64,000 bases of DNA from Nomia melanderi (lineage: Eukaryota > Arthropoda > Insecta > Hymenoptera > Halictidae): the NCBI RefSeq assembly GCF_051020985.1, contig NW_027475133.1:6138001-6202000 (forward strand), given 5' to 3'. The notes under the pieces were generated by a model that was not told where the DNA came from, ran no database searches, and worked only from the letters and a program-made list of their open reading frames with translations. Within the stretch, counting starts at the first letter, position 1. Each line of letters opens with the position of its first letter. This document shows, piece by piece, positions 52,969 through 64,000 of this stretch. Both the position numbers and the translations under genes were made by a program.

Positions 52969-53778
52969 CGCTATTAGAGATAGCACAATAAACCAAAGTG
53001 AATTATCTGCAGGAGGCCCTGGCGCATGAATCTGTGCAGCGGGAACGACCTCGGACCCGTAGGGGCCGAGAAAATCACCGTCTCATGGGGCCGGACAGTC
53101 AGGGTCAGGGAAAAATCCTGTATATATCTGGTGATTTCTTGGGTGCTATTAGCGATAGCGCAATAAATCAAAGTGCATTGTCTGCAGGAGGCCCTGCCGC
53201 ATGAATCGGTGCAACGGGAACGACCTCGGACCACCAGGGGCCGAGAAAACCACAGTCTCATGGGGCCGGACACTCAGGGTCAGTGAAAAATCCAATATAT
53301 ATCTGGTGATATCTCGGGTGCTATTAGTGATAGCGCAATAAACCAAAGTGAATTGTCTGCAAGTGGCCCTGGTGCATGAATCTGTGCAGCGGGAACGACC
53401 TCGGATCACCAGGGGCCGAGAAAACCACCATCTCATGGGGCCGGACACTCAGGTTCAGGGGAAAATCCAATATATATCTGGTGATATCTCGGGTGCTATT
53501 AGTGATAGCGCAATAAACCAAAGTGAATTGTCTGCAAGAGGCCCTGGCGCATGAATCTGTGCAGCGGGAACGACCTCGGACCCGTAGGGGCCGAGAAAAT
53601 CACCGTCTCATGGGGCCGGACAGTCAGGGTCAGGGAAAAATCCTGTATATATCTGGTGATTTCTTGGGTGCTATTAGCGATAGCGCAATAAATCAAAGTG
53701 CATTGTCTGCAGGAGGCCCTGCCGCATGAATCGGTGCAACGGGAACGACCTCGGACCACCAGGGGCCGAGAAAACCAC
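52969..53778 (+). repeat. Segment with a 3-monomer duplication and CCCGTAG monomers
   Basis: Monomer 53,012 has GGACCCGTAGGGG, GGACAGTCAGG and GTGATTTCTTGGG; it recurs 525 bp on at 53,537. About 52,980-53,540 also resembles 56,830-57,390 (offset 3,849 bp). The segment separates the two 2.16-kb blocks. Confidence 0.75.
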
Positions 53779-55942
53779 AGTCTCATGGGGCCGGACACTC
53801 AGGGTCAGGGAAAAATCCAATATATATCTGGTGATATCTCGGGTGCTATTACCGATAGCGCAATAAATCAAAGTGCATTGTCCGAAGGAGACCCTTGCGA
53901 ATGAATCTGTTCAGCGGGAACGACCTCGGATCACCAGAGGCCGAGAAAACCACCGTCTCATGGGGCCGGACACTCAGGGTCAGGGAAAAATCCAATATAT
54001 ATCTGGTGATATCTCGGGTGCTATTACAGATAGCGCAATAAATCAAATTGCATTGTCTGTAGGTGGCCCTGGCGCATGAATCTGGCCAGCGGGAACGACC
54101 TCGGACCACCAGCGGCCGAGAAAACCACCGTCTCATGGGGCCGGACACTCAGGGTCAGGGGAAAATCCAATATATATCTGGCGATATCTCGGGTGCTATT
54201 AGAGATAGCGCAATAAACCAAAGTGAATTATCTGCAGGAGGCCCTGGCGCATGAATCTGTGCAACGGGAACGACCTCGGACCACCAGGGGCCGAGAAAAC
54301 TACCGTCTCATGGGGCCGGACACTCAGGGTCAGGGAAAAATCCAATATATATCTGGTGATATCTCGGGTGCTATTACAGATAGCGCAATAAATCAAAGTG
54401 AATTATCTGCAGGAGGCCCTGGCGCATGAATCTGTGCAACGGGAACGACCTCGGACCACCAGGGGCCGAAAAAACCACAGTCTCATCTGGCCGGACACTC
54501 AGGGTCAGGGAAAAATCCAATATATATCTGGTGATATCTCGGGTGCTATTAGAGATAGCGCAATAAGCCAAAGGGAATTATCTGCAGGAGGCCCTGGCGC
54601 ATGAATGTGTGCAGCGGGAACGACCTCGGACCACCAGGGGCCGAGAAAACGACCGTCTCATGGGGCCGGACACTCAGGGTCAGTGAAAAATCCAATATAT
54701 ATCTGGTGATATCTCGGCTGCTATTACAGATAGCGCAATAAATCAAAGTGCATTGTCTGTAGGAGGCCCTGGCGCATGAATCTGTGCAGCGGGAACGACC
54801 TCGGAGCACCAGGGGCGAGACAACCACCTTCTCATGGGGCCGGACACTCAGGGTCAGGGAAAAATCCAATATATATCTGGTGATATCTCGGGTCCTATTA
54901 CAGATAGCGCAATAAATCAAAGTGCATTACCTGTAGGAGGCCCTGGCGCATGAATCTGTGCAGCGGGAACGTCCTCGGACCTCCAGGGGCCGAGAAAACC
55001 ACAGTCTCATGGGGCCGGACACTCAGGGTCAGGGAAAAATACAATATATAGGTGGTGATATCTCGGGTGCTATTACAGATAGCGCAATAAGTCAAAGTGC
55101 ATTGTCTGTAGGAGGCCCTGGCGCATGAATCTGTGCAGCGGGAACGACCTCGGACCACCAGGGGCCGAGGAAACGACCGTCTCATGGGGCCGGACACTCT
55201 GGGTCAGGGAAAAATCCAATATATATCTGGTGATATCTCGGGTGCTATTACAGATAGCGCAATAAATCAAAGTGCATTGTCTGTAGGAGGCCCTGGCGCA
55301 TGAACCTGTGCAGCGGGAACGACCTCGGACCACCAGGGGCCGAGAAAACCACCGTCCCGAGGGGCCGGACACTTAGGTTCAGTGAAAAATCCAATATATA
55401 TCTGGTGATATCTCGGGTGCTATTACAGATAGCGCAATAAATCAAAGTGAATTATCTGCAGGAGGCCCTGGCGCATGAATCTGTGAAAGGGGAACGACCT
55501 CGGACCACCAGGGGCCGAGAAAACCACAGTCTCATGGGGCCGGACACTCAGGGTCAGGGAAAAATCCAATATATATCTAGTGATATCTTGGGTGCTATTA
55601 GAGATAGCGCAATCAACCAAAGTGAATTATCTGCAGGAGGCCCTGGCGCATGAATCTGTGCAACGGGAACGACCTCGGACAACCAGGGGCCGAGAAAACC
55701 ACAGTCACATGGGGCCGAGAACTCAGGGTCAGGCAAAAATCCAATATATATCTGGTGATATCTCGGGTGCTATTACAGATAGCGCAATAAACCATCGCGC
55801 ATTGTCTGTAGGAGGCCATGGCGCATGAATCTGTGCAGCGGGAACGACCTCGGACCACCAGGGGCCGATAAAACCACCGTCTCATGGGGCCGGACTCTCA
55901 TGGTCAGGGAAAAATCCAATATATATCTGGTGATATCTCGGG
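53779..55942 (+). repeat. 2.16-kb block, copy 2
   Basis: Near-identical to 50,805-52,968, with the D174 monomer at 54,762. After it the order follows 48,290-48,950 instead of copy 1, so its right neighbour has a different origin. Confidence 0.85.
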
Positions 55943-58500
55943 TGCTATTACAGATAGCGCAATAAATCAAAGTGCACTGTCTGTAACGGGCCCTGGCGCA
56001 TGAATCTGTGCAGCGGGAACGACCTCGGACCACCAGGGGCCGAGAAAACCACAGTCTCATGGGGCCGGACACTCAGGGTCAGGGGAAAATCCAATATATA
56101 TCTGGTGATATCTCCGGTGCTATTAGAGATAGCGCAATAAACCAAAGTGAATTATCTGCAGGAGGCCCTGGCGCATGAATGTGTGCAGCGGGAACGACCT
56201 CGGACCACCAGGGGCCGAGAAAACCGCAGTCTCATGGGGCCGGACACTCAGGGTGAGGGAAATATAAAATATATATCTGGTGATATCTCGGGTACTATTA
56301 CAGATAGCGCAATAAATCAAAGTGCATTGTCAGTAGGATGCCCTGGCGCATGAATCTGTGCAGCGGGAACGACCTCGGACCACCAGGGGCCGAGAAAACC
56401 ACAGTCTCATGGGGCCGGACACTCAGGGTCAGGGCAAAATCCAATACATATCTGGTGATATCTCGGGCGCTATTAGAGATAGCACAATAAACCAAAGTGA
56501 ATTATCTGCAGGAGGCCCTGGCGCATGAATCTGTGCAGCGGGAACGACCTCGGTCCACCAGGGGCCGAGAAAACCACCGTCTCATGGGGCTGGACACTCA
56601 GGGTGAGGGAAATATCCAATATATATCTGGTGATATCTCGTGTGCTATTAGAGATAGCGCAATAAGCCAAAGGGAATTATCTGCAGGAGGCCCTGGCGCA
56701 TGCATCTGTGCAGCGGGAACGACCTCGGACCACCAGGGGCCGAGAAAACTACCGTCTCATGGGGCCGGACACTCAGGGTCAGGGAAAAATACAATATATA
56801 TCTGGTGATATCTTGGGTGCTGCTAGAGATAGCGCAATAAACCAAAGTGAATTATCTGCAGGAGGCCCTGGTGCATGAATCTGTGCAGCGGGAACGACCT
56901 CGGACCCGTAGGGGCCGAGAAAATCACCGTCTCATGGGGCCGGACAGTCAGGGTCAGGGAAAAATCCTGTATATATCTGGTGATTTCTTGGGTGCTATTA
57001 GCGATAGCGCAATAAATCAAAGTGCATTGTCTGCAGGAGGCCCTGCCGCATGAATCGGTGCAACGGGAACGACCTCGGACCACCAGGGGCCGAGAAAACC
57101 ACAGTCTCATGGGGCCGGACACTCAGGGTCAGTGAAAAATCCAATATATATCTGGTGATATCTCGGGTGCTATTAGTGATAGCGCAATAAACCAAAGTGA
57201 ATTGTCTGCAAGTGGCCCTGGTGCATGAATCTGTGCAGCGGGAACGACCTCGGATCACCAGGGGCCGAGAAAACCACCATCTCATGGGGCCGGACACTCA
57301 GGTTCAGGGGAAAATCCAATATATATCTGGTGATATCTCGGGTGCTATTAGTGATAGCGCAATAAACCAAAGTGAATTGTCTGCAAGAGGCCCTGGTGCA
57401 TGAATCTGTGCAGCGGGAACGACCTCGGATAACCAGGGGCCGAGAAAACCACCATCTCATGGGGCCGGACACTCAGGTTCAGGGGAAAATCCAATATATA
57501 TCTGGTGATATCTCGGGTGCTATTAGAGATAGCGCAATAAACCAAAGTGCATTGTCTGCAGAAAGCCCTGGCGCATGATTCTGTGCAACGGGAACGACCT
57601 CGGACCACCAGGGGCCGAGAAAACCACAGTCTCATGGGGCCGGACACTCAGGGTCAGGGGAAAATCCAATATATATCTGGTGATATCTCGGGTGCTATTA
57701 CAGATAGCGCAATAAATCAAAGTGCATTGTCTGTAGGAGGCCCTGGCGCATGAATCTGTGCAGCGGGAACGACCTCGGACCACCAGGGGCCGAGAAAACC
57801 ACAGTCTCATGGGGCCGGACACTCAGGGTCAGGGCAAAATCCAATATATATCTGGTGATATCTCGGGTGCTATTAGTGATAGCGCAATAAACCAAAGTGA
57901 ATTGTCTGCAAGAGGCCCTGGTGCATGAATCTGTGCAGCGGGAACGACCTCGGATCACCAGGGGCCGAGAAAACCACCATCTCATGGGGCCGGACACTCA
58001 GGTTCAGGGGAAAATCCAATATATATCTGGTGATATCTCGGGTGCTATTAGAGATAGCGCAATAAACCAAAGTGCATTGTCTGCAGAAAGCCCTGGCGCA
58101 TGATTCTGTGCAACGGGAACGACCTCGGACCACCAGGGGCCGAGAAAACCACAGTCTCATGGGGCTGGACACTCAGGGTGAGGGAAATATCCAATATATA
58201 TCTGGTGATATCTCGGGTGCTATTACAGATAGCGCAATAAATCAAAGTGCATTGTCAGTAGGAGGCCCTGGCGCATGAATCTGGGCAGCGGGAACGACCT
58301 CGGACCACCAGGGGCCGAGAAGACCACCGTCTCATGGGGCCGGCCACTCAGGGTAAGGGGAAAATCCAATATATATCTGGTGATATCTCGTGTGCTATTA
58401 GAGATAGCGCAATAAGCCAAAGGGAATTATCTGCAGGAGGCCCTGGCGCATGCATCTGTGCAGCGGGAACGACCTCGGACCACCAGGGGCCGAGAAACCA
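55943..58500 (+). repeat. Mosaic segment with a 525-bp duplication
   Basis: The left part matches 48,290-48,950; about 56,830-57,390 matches 52,980-53,540. About 57,372-57,640 recurs 525 bp on at about 57,897-58,165 (three monomers). A CCCGTAG monomer lies at 56,861. Confidence 0.7.
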
Positions 58501-61500
58501 ACAGTCTCATGGGGCCGGACACTCAGGGTCAGGGGAAAATCCAATATATATCTGGTGATATCTCGGGTGCTATTACAGATAGCGCAATAAATCAAAGTGC
58601 ATTGTCTGTAGGAGGCCCTGGCGCATGTATCTGTGCAGCGGGAACGACCTCGGAGCACCAGGGGCCGAGAAAACCGCAGTGTCATGGGGCCGGACACTCA
58701 GGGTCAGGGGAAAATCCTATATATATCTGGTGATATCTCGGGTGCTATTACAGATAGAGCAATAAATCAAAGTGCATTGTCTGTAGGAGGACCTGGCCCA
58801 TGATTCTGCGCAGCGGGAACAACCTCGGACCACCAGGGGCCGAGAAAACCACAGTCTCATGGGGCCGGACACTCATGGTCAGGGCAAAATCCAATATATA
58901 TCTGGTGATATCTCGGGAGCTATTAGAGATAGCGCAATAAACCAAAGTGAATTATCTGCAGGAGGCCCTGGCGCATGCATCTGTGCAGCGGGAACGACCT
59001 CGGACCCGTAGGGGCCGAGAAAATCACCGTCTCATGGGGCCGGACAGTCAGGGTCAGGGAAAAATCCTATATATATCTGGTGATATCTTGGGTGCTATTA
59101 GAGATAGCGCAATAAATCAAAGTGCATTGTCTGTAGAAGGCCCTGGCGCATGAATCTGTGCAGCGGGAACGACCTCGGACCACCAGGCGCCGAGAAAACA
59201 ACCGTCCCATGGGGCCGGACGCTCAGGGTCAGTGAAAAATCCAATATATATCTGGTGACATCTCGGCTGCTATTACAGATAGCGCAATAAATCAAAGTGC
59301 ATTGTCTGTAGAAGGCACTGGCGCATGAATCTGTGTAGCGGGAACGACCTCGGACCACCAGAGGCCGAGAAAACCACAGTCTCATGGGGCCGGACGCTCA
59401 GGGTCAGGGGAAAATCCAATATATATCTGGTGATATCTCGGGTGCTATTAGAGATAGCGCAATAAACCAAAGTGAGTTATCTGCAGAAGGCCCTGGCGCA
59501 TGAATCTGTGCAGCGGGTACGACCTCGGTCCACCAGGGCCGAGAAAACCACCGTCTCATGGGGCTGGACACTCAGGGTGAGGGAAATATCCAATATATAT
59601 CTGGTGATATCTCGGGTGCTATTACAGATAGCGCAATAAATCAAAGTGCATTGTTTGTAGGAGGCCCTGGCGCATGAATCTGTGCAGCGGGAACCACCTC
59701 GGACCACCAGGGGCCGAGAAAACTACAGTCTCATGCGGCCGGACACTCAGGGTCTGGGGAAAATCCAATATATATCTGGTGATATCTCGGGTGCTATTAC
59801 AGATAGCGCAATAAATCAAAGTGCATTGTCTGTAGGAGGCCCTGGCGCATGAATCTGTGCAGCGGGAACGACCTCGGACCACCAGGGGCCGAGAAAACCA
59901 CCGTCTCATGGGGCTGGACACTCAGGGTGAGGGAAATATCCAATATATATCTGGTGATATCTCGGGTGCTATTACACATAGCGCAATAAATCAAAGTGCA
60001 TTGTCTGTAGGAGGCCCGGGCGCATGAATCTGTGCAGCGGGAACGACCTCGGACCACCAGGGTCCGAAAAAACCACAGTCTCATGGGGCCGGACACTCAG
60101 GGTCAGGGGAAAATCCAATATATATCTGGTGATATCTCGGGTGCTATTAGAGATAGCGCAATAAATCAAAGTGAATTGTCTGTAGGAGGCCCTGGCGCAT
60201 GAACCTGTGCAGCGGGAACGACCTCGGACCACCAGGGGCCGAGAAAACTACAGTCTCATGGGGGCGGACACTCAGGGTCTGGGGAAAATCCAATATATAC
60301 CTGGTGATATCTCGGTTCCTATTACAGATAGCGAAATAAACCAAAGCGAATTATCTGCAGGAGGCCCTGGCGCATGAATCTGTGCAGCGGGAACGACCTC
60401 GGACCACCAGGAGCAGAGAAAACCACCGTCTCATGGGGCCGGACACTCAGGGTCAGGGAAAAATCCAATATATATCTGGTGATATCTCGGGTGCTATTAG
60501 AGATAGCGCAATATACCAAAGTGAGTTATCTGCAGAAGGCCCTGGCGCATGAATCTGTGCAGCGGGAACGACCTCGGACCACCAGGGGCCGAGAAAACCA
60601 CAGTCTCATGGGGCCGGACACTCAGGGTCAGGGGAAAATCCTATATATATCTGGTGATATCTCGGGTGCTATTACAGATAGAGCAATAAATCAAAGTGCA
60701 TTGTCTGTAGGAGGCCCTGGCGCATGAATCTGTGCAGCGGGAACAACCTCGGACCACCAGGGGCCGAGAAAACCACAGTCTCATGGGGCCGGACACTCAT
60801 GGTCAGGGCAAAATCCAATATATATCTGGTGATATCTCGGGAGCTATTAGAGATAGCGCAATAAACCAAAGTGAATTATCTGCAGGAGGCCCTGGCGCAT
60901 GCATCTGTGCAGCGAGAACGACCTCGGACCGCCAGGGGCCGAGAAAACCACCGTCTCATGGGGCCGGTCACTCTGGGTCATTGAAAAATGCAATATATAT
61001 GTGGTGATATCTCGGGTGCTATTACAGATAGCGCAATAAATCAAAGTGCATTGTCTGTAGGAGGCGCTGGCGCATGAATCTGTGCAGCGGGAACGACCTC
61101 GGACCACCAGGTGCCGAGAAAACTACAGTCACATGGCGCCGAACACTCAGGGTCTGGGGAAAATCCAATATATATCTGGTGATATCTCGGGTCCTATTAC
61201 AGATAGCGAAATAAATCAAAGTGAATTATCTGCAGGAGGCCCAGGCGCATGAATCTGTGTAGCGGGAACGACCTCGGTCCACCAGGGGCCGAGAAAACCA
61301 CCGTCTGATGGGGCTGGACACTCAGGGTCAGGGAAAAATCCAATACATATCTGGTGATATCTCGGGCGCTATTAGTGATAGCGCAATAAACCAAAGTGAA
61401 TTATCTGCAGGAGGCCCTGGCGCATGAATCTGTGCAGCGGGAACGACCTCGGTCCACCAGGGGCCGAGAAAACCACCGTCTCATGGGGCTGGACACTCAG

Positions 61501-64000
61501 GTTGAGGGAAATATCCAATATATATCTGGTGATATCTCGGGTGCTATTACAGATAGCGCAATAAATCAAAGTGCATTTTTAGTAGGAGGCCCCGGCGCAT
61601 GAATCTGTGCAACGGGAACGACCTCGGACCACCAGGGGCCGAGGAGACCACCGTCTCATGGGGCCGGACACTCAGGGTCAGTGAAAAATCCAATATATAT
61701 CTGGTGATATCTTGGGTGCTGTTAGAGATAGCGCAATAAACCAAAGTGAATTATCTGCAGGAGGCCCTGGCGCATGAATCTGTGCAGCGGGAACGACCTC
61801 GGACCCGTAGGGGCCGAGAAAATCACCGTCTCATGGGGCCGGACACTCAGGGTCTGGGGAAAATCCAATATATATCTGGTGATATCTCGGTTCCTATTAC
61901 AGATAGCGAAATAAATCAAAGTGCATTGTCTGTAGGAGGCCCTGGCGCATGAATCTGTGCAGCGGGAACGACCTCGGACCACCAGGAGCCGAGAAAACCG
62001 CAGTCTCATGGGGCCGGACACTCAGGGTCAGGGGAAAATCCTATATATATCTGGTGATATCTCGGGTGCTATTACAGATAGCGCAATAAATCAAAGTGCA
62101 TTGTCTGTAGAAGGCACTGGCGCATGAATCTGTGCAGCGGGAACGACCTCGGGCCACCAGGGGCGAGACAACCACCGTCTCATGGGGCCGGACACTCAGG
62201 GTCAGGGAAAAATCCAATATATATCTGGTGATATCTCGGGTGCTATTACAGATAGCGCAATAAATCAAAGTGCATTACTTGTAGGAGGCCCTGGCGCATG
62301 AATCTGTGCAGCGGGAACGACCTCGGACCAGCAGGGGCCGAGAAAACCAGTCTCATGGGGCCGGACACTCAGGGTCAGAGGAAAATCCAATATATATCTG
62401 GTGATATCTCGGGTGCTATTAGAGATAGCGCAATAAACCAAAGTGAATTATCTGCAGGAGGCCCTGGTGCATGAATCTGTGCAACGGGGACGACCTCGGA
62501 CCACCAGGAGCCGAGAAAACCACCATCTCATGGGGCCGGACACTCAGGGTCAGGGCAAAATCCAATATATATCTGGTGATATCTCGGGTGCTATTAGAGA
62601 TAGCGCAATAAACCAACGTGAATTATCTGCAGGAGGCCCTGGCGCATGAATGTGTGCAGCGGGAACGACCTCGGACCACCAGGGGCCGAGAAAACCGCAG
62701 TCTCATGGGGCCGGACACTCAGGGTCAGGGAAAAATCCAATACATATCTGGTGATATCTCGGGCGCTATTAGAGATAGCGCAATAAACCAAAGTGAATTA
62801 TCTCCAGCAGGCCCTGGCGCATGAATCTGTGCAACGGGAACGACCTCGGACCAACAGGGGCCGAGAAAACCACAGTCTCATGGGGCCGGACACTCAGGGT
62901 CTGGGGAAAATCCAATATATATCTGGTGATATCTCGGGTGCTATTACAGATAGCGCAATAAATCAAAGTGCATTGTCTGTAGGAGGCCCTGGCGCATGTA
63001 TCTGTGCAGCGGGAACGACCTCGGACCACCAGGGGCCGAGAAAACCACAGTCTCATGGGGCACGGACACTCAGGGTCAGGGGAAAATCCAATATATATCT
63101 GGTGATATCTCGGGTGCTATTACAGATAGCGCAATAAATCAAAGTGCATTGTCTGTAGGAGGCCCTGGCGCATGTATCTGTGCAGCGGGAACGACCTCGG
63201 AGCACCAGGGGCCGAGAAAACCGCAGTGTCATGGGGCCGGACACTCAGGGTCAGGGGAAAATCCTATATATATCTGGTGATATCTCGGGAGCTATTACAG
63301 ATAGAGCAATAAATCAAAGTGCATTGTCTGTAGGAGGACCTGGCCCATGATTCTGCGCAGCGGGAACAACCTCGGACCACCAGGGGCCGAGAAAACCACA
63401 GTCTCATGGGGCCGGACACTCATGGTCAGGGCAAAATCCAATATATATCTGGTGATATCTCGGGAGCTATTAGAGATAGCGCAATAAACCAAAGTGAATT
63501 ATCTGCAGGAGGCCCTGGCGCATGCATCTGTGCAGCGGGAACGACCTCGGACCCGTAGGGGCCGAGAAAATCACCGTCTCATGGGGCCGGACAGTCAGGG
63601 TCAGGGAAAAATCCTATATATATATCTGGTGATATCTTGGGTGCTATTAGAGATAGCGCAATAAATCAAAGTGCATTGTCTGTAGAAGGCCCTGGCGCAT
63701 GAATCTGTGCAGCGGGAACGACCTCGGACCACCAGGGGCCGAGAAAACAACCGTCCCATGGGGCCGGACGCTCAGGGTCAGTGAAAAATCCAATATATAT
63801 CTGGTGACATCTCGGCTGCTATTACAGATAGCGCAATAAATCAAAGTGCATTGTCTGTAGAAGGCACTGGCGCATGAATCTGTGTAGCGGGAACGACCTC
63901 GGACCACCAGAGGCCGAGAAAACCACAGTCTCATGGGGCCGGACGCTCAGGGTCAGGGGAAAATCCAATATATATCTGGTGATATATCGGGTGCTATTAG
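58501..64000 (+). repeat. Right-edge domain; 0.9-kb segment repeated 4.55 kb apart
   Basis: About 58,520-59,451 recurs at about 63,066-64,000 (offset 4,547 bp, then 4,549 after a TA insertion), and the second copy runs off the window. CCCGTAG monomers lie at 58,961, 61,760 and 63,508. Five of the seven indel monomers here have private changes: 59,486 (174 bp), 62,284 (173 bp, CA lost), 62,982 (176 bp, GGGGCACGG), 63,508 (177 bp, extra TA) and the D174-like 62,110. Indels are denser in the last 2 kb than anywhere else. Confidence 0.78.
63508..63684 (+). repeat. 177-bp monomer, TA expansion
   Basis: The tract after ATCC has one more TA (near 63,614-63,624) than the otherwise matching monomer at 58,961. 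It is the longest monomer in the window and a CCCGTAG variant. Confidence 0.78.

Larger units (their letters stand above)
1..64000 (+). repeat. 175-bp tandem satellite array, about 365.8 monomers, no interruption
   Basis: Monomers start at 1, 176, 351 and so on with GGAGGCCC or a close variant, and the phase can be followed to the last base. The 175-bp step is broken only by small indels: 17 monomers of 174 bp, two of 173, three of 176 and one of 177. All monomers point the same way and I found no non-satellite sequence, mobile element or inversion. Length and organisation fit the 150-180 bp satellites common at plant and animal centromeres, but centromere function is inferred from form only. 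The family is not one I recognise. Because 175 is not divisible by 3, open frames on both strands shift at each monomer and are not genes. Confidence 0.97.

Noticed and set aside
1..64000. A repetitive protein gene on either strand
   Set aside because: The 175-bp unit shifts frame at every monomer, stops recur in all frames, and copies show no codon-position bias.
1..64000. CRISPR array
   Set aside because: Repeats of 175 bp are directly adjacent and have no unique spacers.
1..64000. Primate alpha satellite
   Set aside because: Length (175 against 171 bp), GC content near 53% and the absence of CENP-B box sequence do not fit.

Overview
The whole window is one uninterrupted eukaryotic satellite DNA array. 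A 175-bp monomer is repeated head to tail, always in the same orientation, from base 1 to base 64,000. Stepping through every monomer start in the phase that begins GGAGGCCC gives 365 complete monomers plus a 141-bp partial one at the right edge. About 342 are exactly 175 bp; the rest are 173, 174, 176 or 177 bp. I see no gene, RNA gene, transposon, inversion or unique sequence. Monomer length, single orientation and nested higher-order repeats (HORs) fit a centromeric or pericentromeric array of a plant or animal, but I do not recognise the satellite and cannot name the organism.

The monomer (about 53% GC) is bimodal: the first 100 bp are about 66% GC and carry 7 of its 9 CpGs, and the last 75 bp are about 35% GC. 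Most monomers carry an EcoRV site (GATATC), a CTCGG/CCGAG inverted repeat, an ATATC-TGGT-GATAT dyad and a GCTAT-N5-ATAGC dyad. A 3' haplotype (positions 141, 157, 165, 169, 174) comes in two main states, one of which makes a PstI site across the monomer boundary. A second lineage, type B (30 monomers), has a 57-bp window that differs from type A at 20 positions with no length change, inside nearly identical flanks.

Layout. 1-4,200: mixed monomers with partial 6- and 7-monomer duplications. 4,201-11,376: four copies of an 11-monomer HOR, two of them altered. 11,377-23,801: B-rich domain with a 7-monomer HOR and a repeat about 4.55 kb long. 23,802-24,326: three divergent monomers at a domain boundary. 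24,327-32,833: B-free domain where a 174-bp monomer lineage (D174) appears. 32,834-39,830: a 3,498-bp (20-monomer) tandem duplication with only two differences seen. 39,831-58,500: mosaic domain with a 1,399-bp tandem duplication, later copies of a 2,099-bp 12-monomer cassette, and a 2.16-kb block repeated 2,974 bp apart. 58,500-64,000: mixed monomers, with about 0.9 kb repeated 4.55 kb apart and running off the window.

Many open reading frames of 60-160 codons exist on both strands, but they are by-products of the repeat: 175 is not a multiple of 3, so the frame shifts at every monomer. None is annotated as a gene. The interest here lies in how the array evolves (lineage mosaicism, HOR amplification, recurrent derived monomers) and in the short dyads kept by the monomer.
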